Assembly (NCBI RefSeq): GCF_001591505.1
Contig: NZ_BCVA01000010.1
Span: 62,001 to 126,000 of the forward strand
Direction: 5' to 3'
Source of the DNA: Neobacillus niacini NBRC 15566
GTDB taxonomy: Bacteria; Bacillota; Bacilli; Bacillales; Cytobacillaceae
Length of the DNA: 64,000 nucleotides
In this document: piece by piece, positions 42,262 through 50,329 of the stretch
Layout: every line of letters begins with the position of its first letter
How positions within the stretch are numbered: the first letter of the stretch is position 1
The notes under the pieces: model-generated
Told to the model about the DNA's origin: nothing
Database searches by the model: none
What the model saw: the letters and a program-made list of their open reading frames with translations, nothing else
Position numbers and translations under genes: made by a program

Positions 42262-43802
42262 TGTTCGTCACCCTTTGGACGATTTGAATTAGCTCTTTTC
42301 CTTTGAATAGCTCTAGTGCTTTCAGGGCGCTTGACAATCGACCATTCTGGAAACCGTATAAATAGATCCTTCCAATCTGGAAAACGTAATGGAGCGAATG
42401 GACTGCCATAAGGTGTACCTAAAGATTCGAGTGCAATAACATGAGCAATTAATGTCATTAATCCAACTGCGAGTCCCACAAATCCGAATATTGCTGCTGC
42501 AATCATCATTGGAAATCGAAGCAGCCGAATGGCTGCGCCCATATCATAATTTGGAATAATAAAAGAAGCAATTGCAGTTAAGGCAACGACAATCACCATG
42601 ATATTACTTACGATTCCTGCTTGTACAGCCGCTTGCCCTATGACAATACCGCCAACGATACCAACTGTTTGACCAATTTTTGCAGGAAGACGTATACCTG
42701 CTTCACGCAGCATTTCTAATGTTATTTCCATAATGATTGCTTCTATAAAAGGTGGAAATGGAACTCGTTCTCGTGATGCACCAATGGATAAAAGCAGCTT
42801 TAAAGGGACGATTTCAAAGTGAAAGGCAATGACAGCAATATAGGTGGCCGGTAGAAATATGGCAATAAAAAATCCAAAATATCTCATGAGGCGAATGAAG
42901 GATGCCACTATCCAACGTGCACCATAATCATCCATACTCTTGAAAAAAATTTCAAACGTTGCTGGTCCAATTAGGACATTTGGAGATCGATCTACTACTG
43001 TCACAATTCTCCCCTGTAAAATTTCTCCAGCAGCAAAATCAGGACGTTCTGTTAAAAATAGTTGTGGAAAAGGAGAATAGGGGTTGTCCTCAATATATTC
43101 CGTTAAAGAAGCGGCATTTAAAATACCATCGACTTCGAGTTTGTTTATTCGGTCTACAAGCTCCTTCAATACATCAGGATTTGCAACATCTGCTAAATAC
43201 AATATCGTAAGCTTCAAGTTCCCTCTTGCACCAACGGTCATTTCCTTCATTTTCAATTCTCGGTTTGGAATATGCCGGCGGATCATCGCAATATTGTTAC
43301 TTCCTGTTTCTGTGAACCCTAAATGTTCACCTCTTAAAGAAGACTCAATGTTCGTATCCTCAATTCCTCTTTGCGGCCATCCCTGTGTATCAAAGATGAA
43401 TGCTATATGCCGCTGATCAATAAATAAAACACTATTTCCTTGTAAAATTGCATTTTCTATTTCCTGCCAAGTACTATTCTCTTTTACCAACCCCAGCGAT
43501 ACCTGTACTTCAAAGTCTTGCTCCTCCTTATTCGCTTCGAATAACAATGGGCGCAAGACATGATTATTAACCGTCTTTGTATCGGTGAGCCCGCTTAAAT
43601 AAACAAGAGCAGCTGGGCATTTTGTTTGTTTTATAACAAAGTTCTTCACAATCAAATCGGTAGTCTCACTAAAAATCTTCTGTATTTCAGCCAAATTCTC
43701 CAATAATAGAGGACTTATCACTTTTTCGGTGAGGTCATTGTTCTGCATTTTGAATGAACTTTGCTGTCTCTGTTTATTACGATAGTTTCGAAAAAAAAGC
43801 AT
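42258..43802 (-). CDS. spore germination channel subunit, GerA family
   Basis: The 514-residue protein has the soluble N-terminal half of GerA proteins (VKNFVIKQTKCPAALVYLSG, with GNSVLFIDQ) and a membrane C-terminal half (about 290-460) containing ILMRYFGFFIAIFLPATYIA-type segments and the FPPFIEAIIMEITLEMLREAG motif. GerA subunits form the ion channel opened at germination. First gene of a gerABC-type operon under a sigma-G-like promoter. The site before ATG 43802 is modest (GGTGGG). Confidence 0.88.
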   Translation of the reverse strand: MLFFRNYRNKQRQQSSFKMQNNDLTEKVISPLLLENLAEIQKIFSETTDLIVKNFVIKQTKCPAALVYLSGLTDTKTVNNHVLRPLLFEANKEEQDFEVQVSLGLVKENSTWQEIENAILQGNSVLFIDQRHIAFIFDTQGWPQRGIEDTNIESSLRGEHLGFTETGSNNIAMIRRHIPNRELKMKEMTVGARGNLKLTILYLADVANPDVLKELVDRINKLEVDGILNAASLTEYIEDNPYSPFPQLFLTERPDFAAGEILQGRIVTVVDRSPNVLIGPATFEIFFKSMDDYGARWIVASFIRLMRYFGFFIAIFLPATYIAVIAFHFEIVPLKLLLSIGASRERVPFPPFIEAIIMEITLEMLREAGIRLPAKIGQTVGIVGGIVIGQAAVQAGIVSNIMVIVVALTAIASFIIPNYDMGAAIRLLRFPMMIAAAIFGFVGLAVGLMTLIAHVIALESLGTPYGSPFAPLRFPDWKDLFIRFPEWSIVKRPESTRAIQRKRANSNRPKGDEH

Positions 43803-43836
43803 AAAGAAAACCCACCTATTATGGAATAAGATAGGT

Positions 43837-43866
43837 TAGTTTGCATCTTTATATGGAAGGATATGC
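43837..43866 (-). promoter_or_regulatory. sigma-G-like promoter of the ger operon
   Basis: On the minus strand GCATAT (43866-43861) and CAAACTA (43843-43837) are 17 bases apart. The sigma-G consensus is gHATR with cATnMTA; the -10 differs at one position. Forespore expression fits the gene family. Confidence 0.55.
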
Positions 43867-43927
43867 AATCAAATCCAACTTTCACCTAAGCACTGGCACA
43901 AGGTACAATCATCTAGGCAACAACGAA

Positions 43928-43953
43928 AAAAAGCAAAGGCTGCCCTCTGCTTT
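43928..43953 (-). terminator. terminator after the ThrE-type genes
   Basis: AAAGCA-AGG and CCT-TGCTTT pair around a small loop, with a run of Us on the minus strand. Confidence 0.7.
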
Positions 43954-43971
43954 AATCAAAATTATGTGTTT

Positions 43972-44412
43972 TTAGAGATTTGCTCTTTTTATTCTACGTA
44001 CTACCTGATTGATAACTTCTGAAAATACAAGACCAAAAGCGATTGAACCTGAGAGTAACGTTACTTTTGCACCTAAAGCCAAAGCTTGATAGTAATCGTC
44101 CTCGACAAAATTCCTCATTGTATCATACGCCAAACCGCCAGGAACTAAAGGTATGATTCCTGCAACACTAAAAATTATAACAGGCGTCTTATAAAATTTA
44201 GCTAACTCTTGACTAACAATCCCAACAAAAAGAGTGGCTCCTAGTGTAGCTAAAACGGAATCTCCTGAATACTTTTCCGCTATATAATAGATAATCCATC
44301 CACCCATTCCAACAAATCCGCATTTTACTAACGTCTCCTTCGGTGCATTAAAAATTACGCCAAAAGCGGCTGTGGCAATAAAGCTTGTGACTAATTGTCC
44401 AATGATGTCCAC
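43972..44412 (-). CDS. threonine/serine exporter, small ThrE_2 subunit (YjjB-like)
   Basis: The 146-residue protein has four or five membrane spans and the ThrE_2 pattern (PLVPGGLAYDTMRNFVEDDYYQA as 20-plus residues from about 88). In Corynebacterium ThrE is one protein; in many bacteria the two halves are separate, as in E. coli YjjP/YjjB, which export succinate. The gene follows the larger subunit by 13 bases and ends in a terminator. The substrate is not known. Confidence 0.82.
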   Translation of the reverse strand: MDIIGQLVTSFIATAAFGVIFNAPKETLVKCGFVGMGGWIIYYIAEKYSGDSVLATLGATLFVGIVSQELAKFYKTPVIIFSVAGIIPLVPGGLAYDTMRNFVEDDYYQALALGAKVTLLSGSIAFGLVFSEVINQVVRRIKRANL

Positions 44413-44425
44413 ATTAAGCCTCCAT

Positions 44426-45190
44426 TTACAAAAAAGATAATACTACCGCAATTCCTGATCCAATAGCAAAAGCAGTTAAGAATGCTTCTGCACCTTTAGA
44501 TAATCCCGACACTAAATGCCCAGCCATTAAATCTCTTACAGCATTCGTGACTAAAAGTCCTGGAACTAACGTCATGACGGACCCGATAATAATTTTATCT
44601 AACTGCTGTCCTGCCCCTATTTTTACAAGAAAAAACGACAGTAAACCAATGATGAATGAGGCCAAAAATTCAGAGAAAAATTTTATTGGTATATATCGGT
44701 GAAAGTATAAAAAACCGAAATACCCTACTCCTCCAGTTAACATGGCTGGGATAAAATCGATCCACTCACCCCTAAACATAATCATAAAACAGCCGCTTGC
44801 AATCGAGGCTGCCGCAACCTGAACCATAAATGGAAAGGTCACATTTAATGAATCAAGCTCTTTTAGAAGTGTTAGAGCTGATTCTAGATCTAATTCACCA
44901 CTACTAATCCTTCGTGAAATACTATTTACCATGGCCACCTTTTTCAAGTCAGTTGATCTTGTTAATATTCGAATCAACTTCGTTTTGGTCGGCTCGGCAC
45001 CTTCTGCAGAAAAAATAATTCCTGTCGGTGTTACATAACTGTGTGAGTTCTCAATCCCAAAAGCAGCGGCCATTCTCATCATCGTATCCTCAACTCGATA
45101 GGTTTCCCCTCCGCTTTGCAGCATAATTTTCCCCGCAAGCAAACAAACTTCCATTATTTCATATGTACGTGTTTTTTCATTTTCCATCAA
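44426..45190 (-). CDS. threonine/serine exporter, large ThrE subunit (YjjP-like)
   Basis: The 254-residue protein has a soluble N-terminus (about 1-120, LLAGKIMLQSGGETYRVEDTM, with GIENSHSYVTPTGI) and about five membrane spans after it, as in the YjjP half of ThrE exporters. The N-terminal domain is related to hydrolases in ThrE but has no visible protease motif here. It pairs with the small subunit downstream. The start MMENEK has a weak upstream site. Confidence 0.82.
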   Translation of the reverse strand: MMENEKTRTYEIMEVCLLAGKIMLQSGGETYRVEDTMMRMAAAFGIENSHSYVTPTGIIFSAEGAEPTKTKLIRILTRSTDLKKVAMVNSISRRISSGELDLESALTLLKELDSLNVTFPFMVQVAAASIASGCFMIMFRGEWIDFIPAMLTGGVGYFGFLYFHRYIPIKFFSEFLASFIIGLLSFFLVKIGAGQQLDKIIIGSVMTLVPGLLVTNAVRDLMAGHLVSGLSKGAEAFLTAFAIGSGIAVVLSFL

Positions 45191-45259
45191 GCCTTCACCA
45201 CTATTACTCTTTCTTAATATGATTTCCTAAGTTTAATCAAAAACTTTCTGTTTATCAAT

Positions 45260-45290
45260 AAAATAGACGCCAACCGTATAGGCAGGCGTC
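45260..45290 (-). terminator. terminator after the binding lipoprotein gene
   Basis: GACGCC (45266-45271) and GGCGTC (45285-45290) with partial pairing inside, followed on the minus strand by TATTTTATT. Confidence 0.65.
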
Positions 45291-45298
45291 ATAATAGG

Positions 45299-46408
45299 TT
45301 ATTTTTTATAATGTTCTTTTAACTTCTTCATCCATTCCTCTTCAAAGGCAGCAGATTGACCCCAGCCCGGAATAATATCAGCCAGGTTCACCATATTAAC
45401 AGGTTCTTTTGATTTTTGAAGATCTTCTTGTGAGATCAATGATGCTTCGAGATCGAACGTTTGTGGAGTTTCTTCTCCTGCAAGTTTCTTGGCTAATAAT
45501 CTCATGTTAACAGCTCCGATTAACTTTGGATCAACCGCTGCTGTATATTTCCAAGCACTGCCATCTCTTTGGATTTCTTGTAAATCCGCATTTGAGACAT
45601 CAATTCCATATAGCTTAACTTCTTCTCTTCCAGCTTCTTTAAGTGCACGCGCAGCGCCGATCGCAAAAGCATCCCATGTTGCAAAAATGGCATCCAATTT
45701 ACCTTTTGGATATTTGTTCAACATAGCCGCAACTGCATTCTGTGTTTGAGTGCTTGTGTCAGCAGAAGCCACACCAAACCGCTCCACTTCCTTGATTCCT
45801 GGGTTCTTTTCTAAGACATCTTGGTAAACTTTATTTCTACGAACCATTGGCGGGAATCCATCCACCCATAAATAAGCAATATTCGCTTCACCATTTGTTT
45901 CTTTCACTAATTGATCAAGTGCCAGCGTCGCAAGCGCTTCATCATCTTGTGATGTTAGCGTAACTCCATCCACCGTTGTTAGGTTTGCATTAGAGTCAAA
46001 TGCCACAACACTTTTTCCGGCTTCCACGATTTTTTTAACATCATTGATCGTAGCATCATCATCACCATGAGAAATAATAAATCCATCATAGTTTTGATTT
46101 AACGCTTGATTAATGGCATCATGAAATTTTGCTGTATCTCCATTGGCAGTAAACACATCTACTTTGAAACCCAGCGCTTCACCCTCTTGTTTAGCACCAG
46201 CTAAGAATTGAGCTGTATGATCGTCCCCGCCGATTTTTCGAATTACCTTAATTTTTGGCTGCTCACCATTTGAGAAAACTTCTGGAACTCCCTCAATTTT
46301 TGTATTTCCGGTCGCCTGCTTTGTTTCTCCCCCAGAAGCACAGCCTGTAAGCAATAGTGTGGCTGCAATCGCAGATACAAACGTGCTCTTAAATAAATTC
46401 TTTTTCAT
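45299..46408 (-). CDS. sugar-type ABC substrate-binding lipoprotein under SAM riboswitch control
   Basis: The 369-residue protein is a type I periplasmic-binding protein of the RbsB/LsrB class with a lipoprotein signal (TLLLTGCASGG, Cys 24 or so) and typical loops ISHGDDDATI, VVAFDSNANL and ATWDAFAIGAA. Such proteins bind riboses, galactose or related sugars. No permease or ATPase gene is adjacent. The leader is a SAM-I riboswitch, so the ligand is probably a methionine-salvage compound such as methylthioribose, or another S-containing ribose. The frame is open through the riboswitch; GGGGAGC fits ATG 46408. Confidence 0.83.
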   Translation of the reverse strand: MKKNLFKSTFVSAIAATLLLTGCASGGETKQATGNTKIEGVPEVFSNGEQPKIKVIRKIGGDDHTAQFLAGAKQEGEALGFKVDVFTANGDTAKFHDAINQALNQNYDGFIISHGDDDATINDVKKIVEAGKSVVAFDSNANLTTVDGVTLTSQDDEALATLALDQLVKETNGEANIAYLWVDGFPPMVRRNKVYQDVLEKNPGIKEVERFGVASADTSTQTQNAVAAMLNKYPKGKLDAIFATWDAFAIGAARALKEAGREEVKLYGIDVSNADLQEIQRDGSAWKYTAAVDPKLIGAVNMRLLAKKLAGEETPQTFDLEASLISQEDLQKSKEPVNMVNLADIIPGWGQSAAFEEEWMKKLKEHYKK

Positions 46409-46481
46409 GTTAAAAGCTCCCCTTTTTTGTTTTACGTGCATTCCTACCAACGTTGCTCCTAGGAGGGTTTCTGTAATAAAA

Positions 46482-46642
46482 CAAAAAACCTCTCCAGAAA
46501 AGAGAGGTTTCATCACAAAAAGAAGGACTACTCCTCTCTTATCTCTCAAAACAATTACTTGTTCTGCAGGATTTAGCACCAATTCCAACGGAACGGTTGC
46601 TGGGCGTCATCGGGCCAGTCCCTCTGCCACTCTTGATAAGAG
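46482..46642 (-). ncRNA. SAM-I (S-box) riboswitch with terminator
   Basis: On the minus strand the P1 arms CTCTTATC (46642-46635) and GATAAGAG (46543-46536) enclose the S-box core, including GCAGAGGGACTGGCCC, GATGACGCCCAGCAACC and GGTGCTAAATCCTGCAGA. An intrinsic terminator (46482-46511: AAACCTCTC and GAGAGGTTTTTTG) follows. High SAM should turn the downstream gene off. Confidence 0.95.
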
Positions 46643-46676
46643 AACGTATTATTTACTTGTTTAAAGTATTAAACTA

Positions 46677-46705
46677 AATTTAATCTCCTATTAACATTTT
46701 GTCAA
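46677..46705 (-). promoter_or_regulatory. sigma-A promoter of the SAM riboswitch transcript
   Basis: On the minus strand TTGACA (46705-46700) and TAAATT (46682-46677) are 17 bases apart, about 30 bases before the aptamer. Confidence 0.75.
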
Positions 46706-46873
46706 TAGTATTATCTAAATATTTTTAATAGAATAATTAATTTGTAGCCATATTATAATACTTTTGCAAGTACAAGATGTTGCACAACAGGCCTTATTAC
46801 TGTCATTATTTTAAAAATTCGCTATTATTATATTTAGGAAAGCGAAATATTTTTCAGAAAGAAGTGGACGGAC

Positions 46874-48088
46874 ATGACTAATTCAGAAATGGCTAAACGG
46901 AATATTGTAATCATGTGGTTCGCAAACTTCTTTGTTGCCGGCAGTATGACGATGGTTCTGCCCTTTATTTCGTTGTACATAGAGACCTTCGGAGATTTTT
47001 CTGAAAAATATGTTCAACACTGGTCAGGAATAACCTTTGCCGTTACATTTGTATCCGCCTTTATTTTTTCTCCCATATGGGGGAAAATCGGCGACCGTTT
47101 CGGAAGAAAAAAGGTTTTGATAATTTCAGGCATCGGAATGGCGTTTTCGATATTTCTAATGGGCTATGTGCAAACCGTTTGGCAGCTATTCCTCTTAAGG
47201 CTGTTGATGGGATTCTTTACAGGCTTTATTCCCATGTCACAAGCATTTATTTCTACCCAAACCCCGAAGGAAATAGCAGGAAGGGTACTTGGTACATTAC
47301 AAACAGGCAGTATCACAGGATCCCTTCTCGGGCCGATGCTTGGCGGCGTATTAGCGGATTCACTCGGATACTCCTTGACTTTTAAGTGGACATCTATTGC
47401 TATTTTTGTCTCGGGTCTGCTGGTTTTTACAACAAAGGAGTACAAAATTGAACCGAAGAAGGGTGCAAAATCACATTATAGTAGCAAGGAAGTAATATTA
47501 CATATAATTAGAAATCCAGTATTATTAACTGTTTTACTCATTTCTGCATTAGTTCAGATTGCCCATTTTAGCATTCAGCCCATTTTATCTTTATTTGTTA
47601 CAGAACTCCACGGGCACACAGATATAGCCTTTTACTCGGGTATGGCTTTTTCAGCCGCTGGGTTAGGTAATTTGCTGATGTCAAGAAATTGGGGAAAAAT
47701 TGCAGATAAACACGGATATATTAAGATTCTTGTGATTCTGCTTTTTGTATCTGGAGTTATCTATCTTCCTGCAGCAATCGTCACCGATTATTGGCAATTA
47801 GTAATCATTCGTTTTATTCTTGGAATCGCTATTGGCGGAATTATTCCCGTCCGTATTGCGTATATACGACAAGAGGCACCCATCGCCATGCAGGGTGAAG
47901 TTCTAGGTTATAACACTAGTTTAAGGTTCCTTGGAAATATCGTTGGTCCAATGTTGGGCGGATTTATTTCAGGTTATTTAGGATTTTCTGCTGTATTTAT
48001 CAGCACGAGTGCTTTATTAATCATAAGCGGAATTATATTATCTATCTCAATGCATAAACACCCAAACCTTGTGAAACATACAGCATAG
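46874..48088 (+). CDS. MFS multidrug transporter, MdtG-like
   Basis: The 404-residue protein has 12 predicted spans and the MFS motif A between spans 2 and 3 (GKIGDRFGRKKVLI). The order of segments, starting NIVIMWFANFFVAGSMTMVLP and including GPMLGGVLADSLGY, matches MdtG-type drug/H+ antiporters. The drug is unknown. It stands alone with a weak start context (AGAAAGAAGTGGACGGAC) and a perfect terminator after it. Confidence 0.8.
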   Translation: MTNSEMAKRNIVIMWFANFFVAGSMTMVLPFISLYIETFGDFSEKYVQHWSGITFAVTFVSAFIFSPIWGKIGDRFGRKKVLIISGIGMAFSIFLMGYVQTVWQLFLLRLLMGFFTGFIPMSQAFISTQTPKEIAGRVLGTLQTGSITGSLLGPMLGGVLADSLGYSLTFKWTSIAIFVSGLLVFTTKEYKIEPKKGAKSHYSSKEVILHIIRNPVLLTVLLISALVQIAHFSIQPILSLFVTELHGHTDIAFYSGMAFSAAGLGNLLMSRNWGKIADKHGYIKILVILLFVSGVIYLPAAIVTDYWQLVIIRFILGIAIGGIIPVRIAYIRQEAPIAMQGEVLGYNTSLRFLGNIVGPMLGGFISGYLGFSAVFISTSALLIISGIILSISMHKHPNLVKHTA

Positions 48089-48115
48089 AAAAAAGCAGGA
48101 GCTCCTGCTTTTTTT
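48089..48115. terminator. bidirectional terminator
   Basis: A perfect 26-base palindrome centred on GGAGCTCC with A-run and T-run edges ends both the mdtG-like gene and the convergent yfkAB gene. Confidence 0.9.
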
Positions 48116-49232
48116 ATTTGCTTATATTGTTTTGGAGAATGGAAAAATCCAAATCCTGATAATAACTATTTTTAACTAAAATATTAGGACCCAAACAGGA
48201 TACAGCTGGACAATGACAACTCAATTCCTTAGAGATTACAGAGGATTGCCAGTTTTCATACGCGTCGGTGAGCTTGGTATTTAGCACATTCCCTAATGCC
48301 GGCGTATCACCAAAATCCGTAACGATTATATCACCATTAAAGATGTTAACATTTAGACGGGACCTGCCATCAGGGTCATTTCTGACCGTTACCTTTCGGC
48401 TTTTATAAAGTCTGGATAAAAGCTCTAAATCCTCTGTCTTATGACTGCAAGCATAAAAAGGCAGTGTCCCAAAAAGCATCCATACGTTTTCATCACGAAT
48501 ATCTAAAAGATGATGAATAGCTTCCCTTATTTCATTCAGTGACAACGTCTCTAGATTACTAGCAAAATCACTCGGATACATTGGGTGAATCTCATGACGC
48601 TGACAGAGCATTTCGTCAACAATTTGGCGGTGTATCTTCTCCAAATGCGGCAAGGTACGTTTGTTTAGCATGGTTTCAGCAGATACCATTACACCGGCCT
48701 TCACTAACTCCCTACTGTTTTCTACCATTCTAGCAAAATACTTTTCACGTTGTTTGTAATTAGGCTTGTTTGCCATCCTGGCAAATCCACCCTCAACAAA
48801 ATCATCCACTGTTCCCCAGTTATGCGAGATATGTAAAACATCTAAATAAGGAATAATCAATTCATAACGCGCTAATTCAAGTGTTAAATTGGAATTAATC
48901 TGAGTCCGAACACCATGTTCATGAGCATATTTTAAGATTGGCACTACGTAATTTTTTATAGAGGACAGCGAAAGCATCGGCTCGCCGCCTGTAATACTAA
49001 GGGACCGAAGGGTTGGAATTTCATCTAACCTATTTAATAGCAAATCCAGTGGAATTGCTTCGGGGTCTTTTGTTTGAAGGGTATAACCTACTGCACAATG
49101 CTCACAGCGCATATTACAAAGGTGAGTTGTCGTGAATTCAATATTGGTAAGCATCGGTTTTCCGTATTGCTTTATATCATTATAAGCTTCCCAGGGATCA
49201 TACTCAGGGGTTATTTTTTTCAATTGAGACAT
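48114..49232 (-). CDS. yfkAB: radical SAM protein YfkAB
   Basis: The 372-residue protein has the radical SAM cluster motif CNMRCEHC (CxxxCxxC) near residue 38-45, then SITGGEPML, and at the C-terminus CHCPAVSC, the CxCxxxxC motif that defines the YfkAB family in Bacillus. The family's reaction is unknown. It is soluble and is transcribed alone. Confidence 0.9.
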   Translation of the reverse strand: MSQLKKITPEYDPWEAYNDIKQYGKPMLTNIEFTTTHLCNMRCEHCAVGYTLQTKDPEAIPLDLLLNRLDEIPTLRSLSITGGEPMLSLSSIKNYVVPILKYAHEHGVRTQINSNLTLELARYELIIPYLDVLHISHNWGTVDDFVEGGFARMANKPNYKQREKYFARMVENSRELVKAGVMVSAETMLNKRTLPHLEKIHRQIVDEMLCQRHEIHPMYPSDFASNLETLSLNEIREAIHHLLDIRDENVWMLFGTLPFYACSHKTEDLELLSRLYKSRKVTVRNDPDGRSRLNVNIFNGDIIVTDFGDTPALGNVLNTKLTDAYENWQSSVISKELSCHCPAVSCLGPNILVKNSYYQDLDFSILQNNISK

Positions 49233-49423
49233 AGTAAACTCCTTAAATCAGTATTAGAAAAATCACTTCATTATAGCTGATAGATGGTTTTTATGGATAA
49301 TTTAATGCTTTTTTAAAACCTTATGTTAGTAATTTATCTATTATTCTATACATGCATAATTTAATGTACTATGATTGAGACTAAAAAGATAGAATTTGTT
49401 ATTTATGGATGGTGATGTACAAA

Positions 49424-50215
49424 ATGGAAATGTCACTCTTAAGCGAAGTCGAAAAACTGGCTTTAAAGAAGGTAAAAATCTTTAGACAAAGCCTGTTACG
49501 ATATATTTTAAGAGCAATGCTTGCAAGTATGTTTATCGGTTTTGGTGTAATTGTTGCATTTAAGACTGGAAACTACTTTTATTTGGAACATTCTCCTTTT
49601 GCCTACCCGATGGCTGCTCTCACTTTTGGGTCAGCAATTATTTTAATCGCTTACGGCGGAGGAGATTTGTTTACTGGTAATACTTTTTATTACACCTATG
49701 CAGCCCTCAGAAGAAAAATGGCTTGGTTAGAAGTAACCCAGCTCTGGGTTAGCAGCTACATTGGAAATATTTTAGGAGCAGCAGTATTCGCACTATTAAT
49801 TTTCACAACAGGTCTTTATGAAGAATCATCGGTTAATGGGTTTTTATTGAGTGTTGTGGAAAAGAAAATGCAGGTTCCAACAATGGAATTGTTCTTTCGA
49901 GGAATTCTATGTAATTGGCTCGTTTGTCTAGCTTTCTTTATTCCAATGGGTCTAAAAGGTGACGGACCAAAGATGTTTTCGATGATGCTTTTTGTGTTCT
50001 GCTTTTTTATTTCCGGCTATGAACATAGCATTGCCAATATGTGTACATTTGCCATTGCTTTAGTGCTAAACCATCCGGGAACAATCTCATGGGGCGGAGT
50101 TTTCCATAATCTAATACCAGTAACTATTGGTAACTTGATTGGCGGAGGCATATTAATGGCCTGGATGTATCATTTTGTTAATAAGCCTTTTTTAGATGAG
50201 TATAAAGAACAATAA
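49424..50215 (+). CDS. formate/nitrite transporter (FNT) family channel
   Basis: The 263-residue protein has six spans and FNT motifs such as YGGGDLFTGNTFYY and GILCNWLVCLAFFIPMGLKGDGPK. FNT channels move formate, nitrite or related small anions; B. subtilis YrhG is similar in context with formate dehydrogenase. Several in-frame starts exist (49409, 49415, 49424, 49430); ATG 49424 has the best placed GGTGATG. A terminator follows. Confidence 0.8.
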   Translation: MEMSLLSEVEKLALKKVKIFRQSLLRYILRAMLASMFIGFGVIVAFKTGNYFYLEHSPFAYPMAALTFGSAIILIAYGGGDLFTGNTFYYTYAALRRKMAWLEVTQLWVSSYIGNILGAAVFALLIFTTGLYEESSVNGFLLSVVEKKMQVPTMELFFRGILCNWLVCLAFFIPMGLKGDGPKMFSMMLFVFCFFISGYEHSIANMCTFAIALVLNHPGTISWGGVFHNLIPVTIGNLIGGGILMAWMYHFVNKPFLDEYKEQ

Positions 50216-50247
50216 CAGCCGTATTATTTTCATACGGCTGTTTCTTT
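50214..50247 (+). terminator. terminator after the FNT gene
   Basis: AACAGCCGTAT (50214-50224) and ATACGGCTGTT (50232-50242) pair, then TCTTTAT. Confidence 0.82.
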
Positions 50248-50329
50248 ATCGACAAATTCCCGGGAAATATCAACAAATTAACACGGCAGACGACAATTGA
50301 TTTTCGAATATTCTAAAAATAAATTCATT

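Noticed and set aside
46409-46588. 60-residue N-terminal extension of the binding lipoprotein
   Set aside because: It is translated from the SAM riboswitch itself; the lipoprotein signal begins at MKKNLFKS (46408).
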